Source of the DNA: a virus
IMG/VR virus record: IMGVR_UViG_3300046163_000066
Span: 1 to 64,000 of that record
Reading direction: 5' to 3' (one strand)
DNA length: 64,000 nt
Position numbers and translations under genes: made by a program. Shown here piece by piece: positions 15,326 to 23,542 of the stretch. Numbering within the stretch: the stretch's first letter is position 1; every line of letters begins with the position of its first letter. The notes beneath the pieces are model-generated. The model saw only the letters and a list, made by a program, of their open reading frames with translations. It did not search any database and was not told the DNA's origin.

Positions 15326-15476
15326 TTTTCTTTACGGGGTCTCTTACGTTCCCGAACCTGTTTGTTGCCCCAAAGTTGATTGTGGCAATACTAACTTGTA
15401 TGAATTAACGGCGACCAGTCATTACTTGTGTATCGAGTGTGGCTACCAGTTCCCGATTGAGGAACCTGTAAAGTAG
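15318..15476 (+). CDS. Zinc-ribbon protein (52 aa)
   Basis: ATG at 15318 with GGGAGTGGGAAC upstream. Cysteines CCPKVDC and CIEC, about 20 residues apart, form a ribbon of the transcription-factor type. Its last 72 bases overlap, on the other strand, the end of the gene at 15405-15755. Confidence 0.55.
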   Translation: MNDFLYGVSYVPEPVCCPKVDCGNTNLYELTATSHYLCIECGYQFPIEEPVK

Positions 15477-15755
15477 AGCCTTCGGAAACTTATTCCAATT
15501 CATTACTTGTTGAAAGTCTGTGGCATATTTCAGAAACTGAACCGAACCGTTCAGGTATTGGGTTCGACATTCGTGATGCGAGATGACCGACAACGGAACT
15601 TTCGTGCCACGCAGGTCTTTGAGATTATCAAAATCTTGGAGATACATCAGTTCTTGAGTAGTCAGAGTTTCACCTGCCATCAGCATTTGCATGAGGCATC
15701 CTTCGGAGGGTTCTCCACAGATAGGACAATTTTCGGACCACCAAACAGTTGTCAT
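15405..15755 (-). CDS. Zn-binding protein on the minus strand
   Basis: 116 residues from the ATG at 15755. Read on the minus strand, CATAAAGGTGGTTC begins about 30 bases upstream, so this gene has its own promoter divergent from primase. The N-terminus CPICGEPSEGC plus HHEC gives one zinc site (about residues 10-65), followed by a helical C-terminus. It is one of few minus-strand genes outside the ATC-class operons. No family recognised. Confidence 0.6.
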   Translation of the reverse strand: MTTVWWSENCPICGEPSEGCLMQMLMAGETLTTQELMYLQDFDNLKDLRGTKVPLSVISHHECRTQYLNGSVQFLKYATDFQQVMNWNKFPKALLYRFLNRELVATLDTQVMTGRR

Positions 15756-15808
15756 TAGTCAAGATAAGTAGAACCACCTTTATGAAGGTGATTTACCGTA
15801 TGCAGTTC
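15756..15808. promoter_or_regulatory. Bidirectional promoter, palindromic
   Basis: ACCACCTTTATGAAGGTGAT reads as a GGTG-class TATA element on both strands: TTTATGAAGGTGATT rightward (start 15779, 30 bases before the primase ATG) and CATAAAGGTGGTTC leftward (30 bases before the ATG at 15755). One palindrome thus serves two divergent leaderless genes. Confidence 0.7.
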
Positions 15809-16768
15809 ATGTGGTTACGAGACAAAGCAGTTCTCAGCGAGATTGCGAAGTTTGCACAAGACCGAGAAGTGAAGTTCACGGTGCATCAGGATTTGTCAGA
15901 CCGTAGCCGAGACTTTGGGTATCGAAAGCAAAGGTTTCAGTATTCGCAAAGCGTAGTTGATACATTGGAAACTCTCGGTTATCCAGAACGTGCGGTCAGT
16001 TTGTTTATCGGCACGAACCGAGTGAATTGGAATCTGATGCGATTACCACCACCGTTGCGAAAGCGAGGTCGTTCAGGCTTTAACAAAGAAGAGTTGAAAG
16101 AGTATTCAGGATTCTGGAAGCAAGCCTTGTTGCGAACAGGTTGTCGAGACATGGAAGTTGATTTTGACGGCTTGTGGAAAGGTCAAGACTTGGTTTGGGA
16201 TGTTGATATGCAAGAACACATCGGCGCAGCCTTTGATATTGCTGACACTATCGCAAAGTTTCTGGAAACCAAGCACGGCTTATCACCACAAATTGTGTTT
16301 TCAGGGTCCAAAGGGTTTCACGTTTGGTTACATCATTCTGAAGCCGAAACTTTGGTATCAAAGATTAGTCCCCATTGGCGTAAAACATACGGAAACCGTG
16401 ACGACCCGATTCGTTATCGGAGCAAATTGTATCGAACTGTGGTAGAACAAGTTTCGGAAGAAGCAGAGTTTAGCATTGGATATTTGGACTTAGCACCGAT
16501 TCAGCGTAGCGGTATTATCCGTTGCCCGTATGCGATTCATCCGAAAACAGGACAAATTGTGTGGCCGTTGTCTCAGCAGGAAAGGCAAAGTCTCCGAAAG
16601 TTAGTAGATACTAACTACGAAGTTTCGCTGTGGGAAGTTGTGACGACGATTCACCCGTGGACCACAGAGAATCAAACCGAAGGAACAGAATACGAACAAA
16701 TGGCTATCCATCCGTTTTCAAAAGTATTTCAAAGAGGCTTTCCAGCGTGGTCGGAACTGAATCTTTAA
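15809..16768 (+). CDS. priS: DNA primase small subunit (PriS, AEP fold)
   Basis: 319 residues from the ATG at 15809, chosen by the 30-base distance to the box at 15779 (ATGs at 15782 and 15800 fall at or before the expected transcription start). The catalytic Asp pair is VWDVDM with D131 and D133. The nucleotide-binding motif SGSKGFHVWL follows at about 165-174, and the third signature RCPYAIHPKTG at about 237. PriS makes RNA or DNA primers; the partner PriL is not seen in this window. It would serve the DP2/MCM replication set encoded further right. Confidence 0.92.
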   Translation: MWLRDKAVLSEIAKFAQDREVKFTVHQDLSDRSRDFGYRKQRFQYSQSVVDTLETLGYPERAVSLFIGTNRVNWNLMRLPPPLRKRGRSGFNKEELKEYSGFWKQALLRTGCRDMEVDFDGLWKGQDLVWDVDMQEHIGAAFDIADTIAKFLETKHGLSPQIVFSGSKGFHVWLHHSEAETLVSKISPHWRKTYGNRDDPIRYRSKLYRTVVEQVSEEAEFSIGYLDLAPIQRSGIIRCPYAIHPKTGQIVWPLSQQERQSLRKLVDTNYEVSLWEVVTTIHPWTTENQTEGTEYEQMAIHPFSKVFQRGFPAWSELNL

Positions 16769-16793
16769 GTAGTCTGAACACATCAGAAATGTT

Positions 16794-17564
16794 ATGGCTC
16801 TTAATCCTGTGTTACAAGATTTGTATGAAGCCGTCAAGATTTGGACAAATGCTTGGAAGAAAGGCCAGTTTGGAGAGAAACTGGATGATACTCCATTAGG
16901 CAAAGTTTTAGATTACGGTCTCATTCCTTACACTTCACCGTTTGGTATCAATTGGCAAGACCCTGCTGAAGAAGTTGAAGATGGCGAAGTGTGGCCGGAA
17001 CATTTTGAGACTCAACAGACTCTGCTACAATTCTTGGCCGATTCAGTAAAGAGTGACATCTTTCTTAATGCCGACAACATGGTTCTTCTGGTTGATTTAT
17101 ACTACCACGAAGATGGAGACGATGCAACCGTGATATTTCCGAGCAAGCACGGTAAGTTTTTTTATGCCTCGCACTTGGAAACTCTGTCACGTTTCGATAA
17201 AAGTAGCAAGAATGTGGGAGCCACCAGAACTTTTTACAACTCACTAAAACGGGCGACGTTGCTGGACACCTTTCCGACCAGAGATTACAGCGATGTTTAT
17301 TCAGAGTGGGATGGGTGGTTAGATGATTCAGGAGATTTTTATGGCAACTACTCGGACATAATCAGAGATTTTTTGTCATTTCAGTTTGATGCTGACAACC
17401 CAGAGCAGAATCCAACTTTCAAAGGAACAAGTTTGGATTTGGATTCCAATGTTAGCGAGTTCTCGAAAGTTTGGATAGTAGTGAAGAAGTCAGAACTGCT
17501 TCCAATGTTCCTAAATTGGAACAAACAGTCAGCGCAAGAATTATGGAATCTTTTAAGTCGGTGA
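16794..17564 (+). CDS. Protein of unknown function next to primase
   Basis: 256 residues, ATG at 16794, 30 bases after TTTAAGTAG at 16764. Mixed alpha/beta and acidic, with no cysteine cluster, so it is not an evident PriL. Position suggests a replication accessory role, but nothing in the sequence proves it. Confidence 0.6.
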   Translation: MALNPVLQDLYEAVKIWTNAWKKGQFGEKLDDTPLGKVLDYGLIPYTSPFGINWQDPAEEVEDGEVWPEHFETQQTLLQFLADSVKSDIFLNADNMVLLVDLYYHEDGDDATVIFPSKHGKFFYASHLETLSRFDKSSKNVGATRTFYNSLKRATLLDTFPTRDYSDVYSEWDGWLDDSGDFYGNYSDIIRDFLSFQFDADNPEQNPTFKGTSLDLDSNVSEFSKVWIVVKKSELLPMFLNWNKQSAQELWNLLSR

Positions 17565-17581
17565 TTCAACATACGCAAAGC

Positions 17582-17746
17582 ATGGGTAAAGTTTCACTTA
17601 AAATGTATTCAGAGCGATTGGCTTTGTGTCAGGCTTGCCCAGAGTTGGCTAATCGGCTGACTGGTCGGTATTGTAAGTTGTGTGGTTGCTTTGTAAAAGC
17701 CAAAGCCATGCGTGAAGGAGATTCTTGTCCGATTGGAAAGTGGTGA
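17582..17746 (+). CDS. Phage-type zinc-ribbon protein (54 aa)
   Basis: ATG at 17582, about 32 bases after TTTTAAGTCGGTGATT. The pattern CQACPE, CKLCGCFVKAKA and a final CPIGKW matches a short zinc protein family seen in many tailed phages of marine bacteria. The function of that family is unknown to me. Confidence 0.7.
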   Translation: MGKVSLKMYSERLALCQACPELANRLTGRYCKLCGCFVKAKAMREGDSCPIGKW

Positions 17747-17751
17747 TTGTT

Positions 17752-18369
17752 ATGACTGAAGGTTTGGTTCAAGTAGAGGTCGGTGAAGCCGTGAGTGGTG
17801 ATGAGTTCTATGAGATTCAATACGAAAGTCCCGGTTATACACAACAGCGAGGGCGTAACAAAACTTTCGTGCCAACTTCGGCTTACTGCGTGGCTTGTAG
17901 CACTTTGACGGAACACGATGCCCGAACTGGAACGGTGAGAGAAAAGTGGGTCACGACTCAAGATGATTATAGTTGGAACGTGCAATACCACAGAGAGTTA
18001 GGTGAAACTTTCGCTGTATGTCAGAACTGTCACCACCGTCTGGCAGAAACTACGGCAACTCAATTGGTTCTTAGAGATGAAAGTTCTCAATCGAAACGTG
18101 CAAGTGGTGAAGACCACGAGTTGGAATACGAATGGATTGGTGAAGCCGAATATGATGGAGGCTACTTTTGGATGACCACAGATGACCGAAAAGAATTGTT
18201 CCGAACCATTACACGGATTCGCAAGGAAAATCTGAAACTTGCTCCCGCAGTATTGGTAGCGGGCGGTGGTTATGCTTTGGATATTACAGCCTTTATCCGA
18301 GTTATCAAAGAGTGTCCCGAAAAAGAAGGGTTGCACGGCGTTCCTCGTCAATGTTGGCGTAGTCTTTAA
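17752..18369 (+). CDS. Protein with two CxxC pairs, unknown function
   Basis: 205 residues from the ATG at 17752, with GGTGATT upstream; it follows the zinc-ribbon gene by five bases. CVAC (about 45) and CQNC (about 93) may form one zinc site. The C-terminal third is alpha/beta with a Gly-rich turn (VLVAGGGYAL). No family recognised. Confidence 0.6.
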   Translation: MTEGLVQVEVGEAVSGDEFYEIQYESPGYTQQRGRNKTFVPTSAYCVACSTLTEHDARTGTVREKWVTTQDDYSWNVQYHRELGETFAVCQNCHHRLAETTATQLVLRDESSQSKRASGEDHELEYEWIGEAEYDGGYFWMTTDDRKELFRTITRIRKENLKLAPAVLVAGGGYALDITAFIRVIKECPEKEGLHGVPRQCWRSL

Positions 18370-18381
18370 GTATCAAAACAA
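18365..18381 (+). promoter_or_regulatory. ATC-class promoter (putative late)
   Basis: TTTAAGTATCAAAACAA begins 31 bases before the ATG at 18396 and overlaps the stop of the previous gene. Confidence 0.7.
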
Positions 18382-18395
18382 CAGAATGTTTAGGT

Positions 18396-18563
18396 ATGCA
18401 AGGCAAAACATTTGGAATCCCTAATGAAATCGCAACCATTTTGGTTATTGATGCGGTTATTATTGCAGCCTATGGTCTTGGCATTTTGGCTCAGAAAAAG
18501 CACTTGGTTGGAGCCAAAGTTTTGGGAACTTCAGCATTGGTTGGCTTGGCTTTAGCAGCATGA
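18396..18563 (+). CDS. Small membrane protein (55 aa)
   Basis: ATG at 18396 set by the ATC-class promoter. 55 residues with two hydrophobic stretches (ATILVIDAVIIAAYGLGIL and a second at the C-terminus) separated by QKKH, so probably a two-helix hairpin. Such small membrane proteins can be virion envelope, holin-like or host-membrane proteins; none is shown. The next gene starts ten bases on. Confidence 0.7.
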   Translation: MQGKTFGIPNEIATILVIDAVIIAAYGLGILAQKKHLVGAKVLGTSALVGLALAA

Positions 18564-18573
18564 GGTGAAAGTT

Positions 18574-19491
18574 ATGGTATCAAAAGAAGAACAAGAACTC
18601 ATTGATTTGCGAATGAAATGGGCAGATATGCCTATTCTAAACTTTTGGCACGATACCAATGATGCTCCAGATACATTCTTTGACGAACTTTTGGATGAAA
18701 GTCGTGGAGACGTAACTACTGAAACTAAAGCCAAGAGAACTACTACTCGAAGCAAAAGTTCCGGTGACGAAGAAAAGGCAACCAGTTCTTACACGGGTGG
18801 CGGTTCTGGAGGTGCAAAAACCAAATATAAAATCACCAACAAAGGTTGGGGTAAGTTTTGGAAGTATGTGGACTCGAAAGGTAAGACCAAACTTTCAGAA
18901 GGGAGGGCAGGTCAGTTCCCTAACCCTATTGATAGAAAGGCTGGTTTGGAATGCGAGAACATGGTGATTACCAAAGGATTAGATTTGAAGATGGGGATGA
19001 AGAAGAAAGGAACTACGGCTTTTGAGAGGGGTCCTGTTCGTGGAACTTCCGAATACATGAAGATTGACCGCAAGTGCAACAATTGTGGTAACCTCTGGCC
19101 TGTCAATGCAGATTTTAAAGATAAGGATAGCCAAAAGAAGTGTCCTAAATGCCGAAAGTCTGATGATTTCAAAGATGTGAAAGGTCCGTATAAACAATCT
19201 GGAGAAGTGCTGGTGATTCCAGTTGGTATGGTCGGTGACGGTCAAACCGTAGCGTTTATGTTGCTGACAGGTGCAGAAGCCAAAAAAATGAGTTTCCTCA
19301 AGCCGGGTGACCGTGTTTGTGTTCGTGGTTGGATTAAAGGTCAAGGCTATGACCCTAATGCAGCCTCTGGTCTGGGATTTTCAGGAAGTGGTTTGAGACA
19401 CTACGGTTACAAGTTCGGCAAAACAAGTCAAGCGGTGCCGTTGATTACTCTGGGAAGTAAGGCTTTCGACGGTTACATCAAAAAGGTTTGA
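18574..19491 (+). CDS. Zn-ribbon protein with Ser/Thr/Gly-rich linker
   Basis: 305 residues from the ATG at 18574 after GAGGTGA (GTG at 18565 possible). Order: a helical acidic start, a low-complexity linker of Thr, Ser, Lys and Gly (about 45-85), a basic domain, a four-cysteine ribbon (CNNC and CPKC, about 170-195), then a beta-rich C-terminus with GDRVCVRGWIKG that looks like an OB or similar barrel. It shares the ATC-class promoter with the membrane protein before it. Nucleic-acid binding is likely; the role is unknown. Confidence 0.65.
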   Translation: MVSKEEQELIDLRMKWADMPILNFWHDTNDAPDTFFDELLDESRGDVTTETKAKRTTTRSKSSGDEEKATSSYTGGGSGGAKTKYKITNKGWGKFWKYVDSKGKTKLSEGRAGQFPNPIDRKAGLECENMVITKGLDLKMGMKKKGTTAFERGPVRGTSEYMKIDRKCNNCGNLWPVNADFKDKDSQKKCPKCRKSDDFKDVKGPYKQSGEVLVIPVGMVGDGQTVAFMLLTGAEAKKMSFLKPGDRVCVRGWIKGQGYDPNAASGLGFSGSGLRHYGYKFGKTSQAVPLITLGSKAFDGYIKKV

Positions 19492-19529
19492 ACTGAACCT
19501 TTAAGTGGATGAAAAGTCCTATACAGTAT

Positions 19530-20087
19530 ATGGAATCCTTTACAGAGCGTTTGTATGAGGTCGAATTGAAAGTTCGAGAATCCGCACAAGGTCAAATCAA
19601 AGACTGGGAAACTGCCGAGATATACCCTGTAATTGGTTATCATCCAGAGTATCTTTCAGAACCTGAATTGATTGGTGCTGCATTAGTTGGCACACCGAGA
19701 GTTTCGGGAGGTTCTTGCTTGAGCCTTTACTCATTAGAAGATGATATTTCAGATGAACTGTGTGAGTTTCTGGACATGGTTATGGATTTGGGCGACGGCT
19801 TGGACTCAGCGTGTGAAATTATGTTGTCGTATCACCGAGCCATTATTCCAGTTCGAGGCGAAAGTCTCGGCAACTGGCAACGTGTGTTTGAACAAGTAGC
19901 AGAAGGCAAGCGTTCTTCCAATTACCGAAAGTTGATGAGTTGGCAACCTGTCAAAACCGAAATTAAAGTTCAACAAGTTTCAATTCAAGAGTTCTTGAAA
20001 GAGTTGCTCAACGAAGTTGGAACTGAGTTAGCAAACAAGTTGATGAATACAGAGTTCGATGAAAGTTTCAAGGAGGAGTGGGCATGA
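19530..20087 (+). CDS. Protein of unknown function
   Basis: 185 residues from the ATG at 19530, 30 bases after TTTAAGTGG at 19500; the in-frame ATG at 19509 would lie before the transcription start. Helical in the second half with coiled-coil tendency. The last bases overlap the next start as ATGA. No family recognised. Confidence 0.6.
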   Translation: MESFTERLYEVELKVRESAQGQIKDWETAEIYPVIGYHPEYLSEPELIGAALVGTPRVSGGSCLSLYSLEDDISDELCEFLDMVMDLGDGLDSACEIMLSYHRAIIPVRGESLGNWQRVFEQVAEGKRSSNYRKLMSWQPVKTEIKVQQVSIQEFLKELLNEVGTELANKLMNTEFDESFKEEWA

Positions 20088-20215
20088 GTTGGGAGTATCA
20101 AGTTTCATCAGAAAGTTTGGTTGAAAAAGAGGTTTCAACAGGATATTCACGAGTCGTTTTGTTGCTTGGATTCATTTTAGTTGCGTTAGCAGTAGGCGGG
20201 TTTTTCGGAGCCTAA
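20084..20215 (+). CDS. Membrane microprotein (43 aa)
   Basis: ATG at 20084 overlaps the previous stop; AGGAGGAG lies upstream. A polar N-terminus is followed by a single membrane helix (VVLLLGFILVALAVGGFFG) reaching the C-terminus. Probably a tail-anchored partner of the protein encoded before it. Confidence 0.65.
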   Translation: MSWEYQVSSESLVEKEVSTGYSRVVLLLGFILVALAVGGFFGA

Positions 20216-20252
20216 GTGAAACTTTAAATAGGTGGTTGAACCTATGAGATAC

Positions 20253-20486
20253 ATGGTCGGAGAAAGAGATGCAAAGGCATGGACAATGATTGTGAACAAC
20301 TATGTTCAGAGGTCGGGTAGCGATACTTGGTCGGTTAAAAGTAGCAAGGGCGACAAGGTTTATACCGTGATTCGCTGGTCAGATAATGACCTTCGTTGTG
20401 ATTGTCGAGGCTTTGCTCATTACCGTCGCTGTAAGCATTCCGATGCGGTCTCAAAAGTTATTGAAATTGCTCGGAGGAACTTCTGA
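20253..20486 (+). CDS. SWIM zinc-finger protein
   Basis: 77 residues. TTTAAATAGGTGG at 20223 sets the ATG at 20253 as leaderless start (ATG at 20244 is closer than usual). The C-terminal half has the SWIM pattern C-x-C followed by H-x-x-C-x-H: LRCDCRGFAHYRRCKHSDAV. SWIM fingers bind DNA or proteins and occur in recombination cofactors and transposases. The stop overlaps the next start. Confidence 0.8.
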   Translation: MVGERDAKAWTMIVNNYVQRSGSDTWSVKSSKGDKVYTVIRWSDNDLRCDCRGFAHYRRCKHSDAVSKVIEIARRNF

Positions 20487-20755
20487 TGAGTTCCAAGAAG
20501 TGGGTCGAAACAGTCGTGGGTTGGTTGAATCAACGAGCCTTGAGTTCGGTGGAGATGGAGCGTCGGCTTAAGCCAATGTTCCGTCATGCGCCTAATGCCC
20601 GAATCATTTCGGCTACGTTGGGTTCGGATGGTCGGTTTCAAAGAATTGACCAAACCGTTGCCAGCAGTTTGTATCGAACTCGGAGTCACAAAGTTAATGT
20701 ATGGGGTCTGCGTGGTTGTTCTTATCAAGGAGTCGAACCGTATGACCGAACATAA
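20486..20755 (+). CDS. Small basic protein, unknown function
   Basis: 89 residues, ATG at 20486 coupled to the SWIM gene. Basic, N-terminal helix, C-terminal strands (KVNVWGLRGC). It overlaps the next gene by 14 bases. No family recognised. Confidence 0.55.
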   Translation: MSSKKWVETVVGWLNQRALSSVEMERRLKPMFRHAPNARIISATLGSDGRFQRIDQTVASSLYRTRSHKVNVWGLRGCSYQGVEPYDRT

Positions 20756-20939
20756 GAAAATCTGGATTGTAGCCATGTATGCTACGGGATGGCAAGACGA
20801 CCCATCATTCTCGGAATTGGCATTCGCAAGGGAAGAGAATGCTCAGGCTTACTTAGAACATTATCTGGAACACGACGAAGAACGCTTCGGTGCGGTTTTG
20901 GGTCCGTTCTATTTGGAATCTTCAGACATCAATCGGTGA
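20742..20939 (+). CDS. Small protein (65 aa)
   Basis: ATG at 20742 within the end of the previous gene. 65 residues: strand (IWIVAMYATG), then a helix rich in Glu and His. The longer in-frame start at 20586 is an overlap artefact. No family recognised. Confidence 0.55.
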   Translation: MTEHKKIWIVAMYATGWQDDPSFSELAFAREENAQAYLEHYLEHDEERFGAVLGPFYLESSDINR

Positions 20940-20944
20940 TTCAA

Positions 20945-21508
20945 ATGCCGAAGCCAGAGAACTTCTGCGGCAACAAAGAATGCAACAGATGGGTGCAGTT
21001 GGGAACAGGAAGTCATACGCTGAATAGCACGCAAACCGATTACTGTTCAATTTACTGTCGGTTATACACCGAACAAGGATTAAAGAAAATTGCTGTGCCT
21101 GATAAGTTAGGTCGAAACAACATGAGATTCCCACCGATTGAACGATGCTGTGATTCGTGCGGAGAAACTATCTATCTCAAATGGAACGACCATTTTTCAA
21201 ACCGATGTTTCTGTAATCAAGAATGTCATTTCAAAATGCGACGGGATAAATCGGTTCGCAAACCAGAACTTCGATACCAAATCCTTCGATTGATGAGGGA
21301 TAATCCGCAAAAAGTTTGGAACGTGCATGAGATTGCAGATATGTTGGACAAAAGTAATGCTCGATACCGAGTGAACTGGAGAGTCATAAGTCAAATCTTG
21401 AGAATACTAAGTTCGGCGGTGAATTGCATTGAACCCAGCGTTTATGAATTGAAACCCGAAGCCTACGAGGGTCCGTTGTTGCGATTTGTGACCAAAAATG
21501 GGGCTTGA
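20945..21508 (+). CDS. Zn-finger + winged-helix protein, paralogue of 1813
   Basis: 187 residues from the ATG at 20945 after GGTGATTC. Same plan as the product of 1813-2328: an N-terminal pair of cysteine knuckles (CGNKEC, YCSIYC, CCDSCG, CNQEC, residues about 8-100), then a winged helix (ELRYQILRLM, NVHEIADMLDK, and a wing up to about 175). The shared YCS-x-YCRL/YCSLYCKL and the same order argue for common ancestry. Likely a sequence-specific DNA-binding protein. Confidence 0.75.
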   Translation: MPKPENFCGNKECNRWVQLGTGSHTLNSTQTDYCSIYCRLYTEQGLKKIAVPDKLGRNNMRFPPIERCCDSCGETIYLKWNDHFSNRCFCNQECHFKMRRDKSVRKPELRYQILRLMRDNPQKVWNVHEIADMLDKSNARYRVNWRVISQILRILSSAVNCIEPSVYELKPEAYEGPLLRFVTKNGA

Positions 21509-21559
21509 AACCCCAATCTTTAAATAGTCTGGGCGTTTAGAAAGGGTGGAGGCAGACAA

Positions 21560-21865
21560 ATGGTCAAGGAAACTTACAATAGAGACTACTGGAAGTTCTG
21601 GAGACTTTACAAAACACGTCGAGGCGCACGAGCCTATGCCAAGAAACATTCAGGCGGTTGGGTAGTTATCAAAATGAATCCTGATTTGCTGACGGCAAAG
21701 GAAAAGAAACACGGCTTGGGAACTTGGTTGGTGGGTTCAACGACAGAGTATCTGTATTACAAAGCCCGACATAGCAAGACTATGGACTTTGAAGCCAATT
21801 ACGAAGCGGTTGAATTGTGGGAAGATGGAGAATTGTTAGCGGTCTTCGATGAAGAGGGTGCGTGA
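21560..21865 (+). CDS. Protein of unknown function
   Basis: 101 residues, ATG at 21560 after GGTGGAGG; promoter TTTAAATAGTCTGG at 21521 gives a short leader. A basic N-terminus (RDYWKFWRLYKTRRGARAY) and strand-rich remainder with acidic tail. No family recognised. Confidence 0.6.
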   Translation: MVKETYNRDYWKFWRLYKTRRGARAYAKKHSGGWVVIKMNPDLLTAKEKKHGLGTWLVGSTTEYLYYKARHSKTMDFEANYEAVELWEDGELLAVFDEEGA

Positions 21866-21891
21866 ACACTCACTTAAAGACAATGCCCAAC

Positions 21892-21906
21892 TTTATATGG
21901 GTGTTG
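21892..21906 (+). promoter_or_regulatory. GGTG-class promoter of tfb
   Basis: TTTATATGGGTGTTG, a variant shared with the boxes at 24842, 42665 and 49772. The expected transcription start, about 21922, lies after the ATG at 21914 and favours the ATG at 21938. Confidence 0.65.
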
Positions 21907-21937
21907 TGTATGTATGACAAATAGCGGAAGTGACAAC

Positions 21938-22903
21938 ATGAGAGATGAAAATTGGAAAGAAGAACAACTTGATGATGACCGACCCTGCGAAGATTGCGGG
22001 TCGAAGAACTGGGAACTCAATGATGCCAGAGGGGAACGCTCTTGTGGTGATTGTGGCTTGGTTCGCCATGAATACGAAATTGATATGGGCAAGGATTGGC
22101 GAGTCTTTTCTGACGGAGAAGGCACAGGCAACGAGCGAGCAGGTATGCCTCAAACTAACTTGTTGCACGACAAAGGTTTGACTACGGACATGGGATGGCA
22201 AAACAAAGACTATTCGGGTGCTGCAATTTCTGGTGACGCTGCCAAGCGTATGAATCGGCTACGTCGTCAGCACGCTCGAACTCGTGTCCGAAACTCTACG
22301 GAACGAAACCTTGTGTTGGCTTTGGGTGAACTTGACCGATTGGCAGGTAACATGGGATTGCCAACTTCAATTCGTGAAGAAGCCGCTTACATTTACCGCA
22401 AGGCTGTGGAAGCCAAGTTGGTTCGTGGTCGCAGTATTGAAGGCATGGTAGCCGCCGCTATTTACACGGCTTGCCGATTGGGTGCTAATGCTCGCACACT
22501 TGATGAAATCGGAAGTTTCTCAAAGACAGGTCGCAAAGAGATTGGTCGAACCAGTCGAGCATTGGTCAAGGAACTTCGACTTCGTGTGCCTCCCGCTATG
22601 CCGAGAGAATACATTCCTCGGTTCTGCACCGATTTGAGTTTGCCTGTTAAGGTGCAAAGTCGTGCGCTTCAATTGTTGGCCGATACCGAAGACCACGATG
22701 CTTTGGCTGGTCGTGGACCCACAGGAATTGCCGCAGCCAGTATTTACTTGGCAGGTATTCTGGAAGATAACCGTCGCACTCAACGAGAAGTTGCTGATGT
22801 GGCTGGTGTGACCGAAGTTACCATCCGTAATCGTTTCAAAGAAATGTGTGGTGTCTTGGGATTGAACCCTGAAAGCCCTGCGGATTCTAAAACTTCCGAG
22901 TGA
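21938..22903 (+). CDS. tfb: Transcription initiation factor B (TFB)
   Basis: 321 residues from the ATG at 21938 (GGAAGTGA six bases upstream); 21914 is an alternative. TFB bridges TBP-bound TATA DNA and RNA polymerase. The N-terminal zinc ribbon is complete (C17, C20, C36, C39), followed by the B-reader segment with DWRVFSDGE, and then two cyclin-like repeats (about 115-205 and 210-310) with GRSIEGMVAAAIYTACR and GRGPTGIAAASIYLAG. Both repeats end in a helix-turn-helix (second: TQREVADVAGVTEVTIRNRF). Nothing is missing, so it should work as a real TFB and could redirect host polymerase to the element's own promoters. Confidence 0.95.
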   Translation: MRDENWKEEQLDDDRPCEDCGSKNWELNDARGERSCGDCGLVRHEYEIDMGKDWRVFSDGEGTGNERAGMPQTNLLHDKGLTTDMGWQNKDYSGAAISGDAAKRMNRLRRQHARTRVRNSTERNLVLALGELDRLAGNMGLPTSIREEAAYIYRKAVEAKLVRGRSIEGMVAAAIYTACRLGANARTLDEIGSFSKTGRKEIGRTSRALVKELRLRVPPAMPREYIPRFCTDLSLPVKVQSRALQLLADTEDHDALAGRGPTGIAAASIYLAGILEDNRRTQREVADVAGVTEVTIRNRFKEMCGVLGLNPESPADSKTSE

Positions 22904-22906
22904 GTC

Positions 22907-22923
22907 TTTAAGTATCAAAGCAA
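22907..22923 (+). promoter_or_regulatory. ATC-class promoter (putative late)
   Basis: TTTAAGTATCAAAGCAA, 30 bases before the ATG at 22937, immediately behind the tfb stop codon. Confidence 0.7.
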
Positions 22924-22936
22924 AGAAGGTTAAATC

Positions 22937-23542
22937 ATGTTGCCATTGGCGATGAATTGGACTTTTGATAGTTTTCACAGCCTCAATCTTACGGAGGTTT
23001 GGGTTTTCTTTGATGTTACGGGAGACAAGGATTACTTATTCATACCGCATACCGATGAGGAAATGAAAGAGTTGATTGACGGTTTATCTGGTGATGCTGA
23101 CTTAGACGATGAGACCAGACTTATCATTGAACTTTCAATGCTGGCTCGAAGCGACCCGTTATTTGTAGTCGAGGCTTTGAACGGTGACGTGGCTGATTAC
23201 ACCGCCGAGAAAGTTTTGAGTATGGAGTTCTATGTTGATAGACCCAAATTGAGTGATGAGCAATACTTTGCTACCAAAATGTCTATGGATATTCGTAAGG
23301 CTCGTGGTTGGAATGGGGCTGTGATTTCCAAACTATACTTGCCACCGGAACATTTCTTGTTGATGATGGGCAAACTTCCTTCTACCTTTGGGCGTGGTTC
23401 CATCGCCGCTTGGGATGCCAGAAAATATGGTTTTCCGATAGCATGGAGTGGTGTGCAAAAGGCTAAGGTCTTAGAGTTTTCAAAGTTAATCATGTCAGCC
23501 ATAACAACATTAAGAGAAGAAGCCACGGAGAGTTCAGCATGA
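22937..23542 (+). CDS. Protein of unknown function, ATC-class
   Basis: 201 residues from the ATG at 22937. The first half is acidic and strand-rich, the second helical. No membrane segment and no motif I recognise. It is the first gene behind tfb but has its own ATC-class promoter. The stop overlaps the next start as ATGA. Confidence 0.6.
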   Translation: MLPLAMNWTFDSFHSLNLTEVWVFFDVTGDKDYLFIPHTDEEMKELIDGLSGDADLDDETRLIIELSMLARSDPLFVVEALNGDVADYTAEKVLSMEFYVDRPKLSDEQYFATKMSMDIRKARGWNGAVISKLYLPPEHFLLMMGKLPSTFGRGSIAAWDARKYGFPIAWSGVQKAKVLEFSKLIMSAITTLREEATESSA

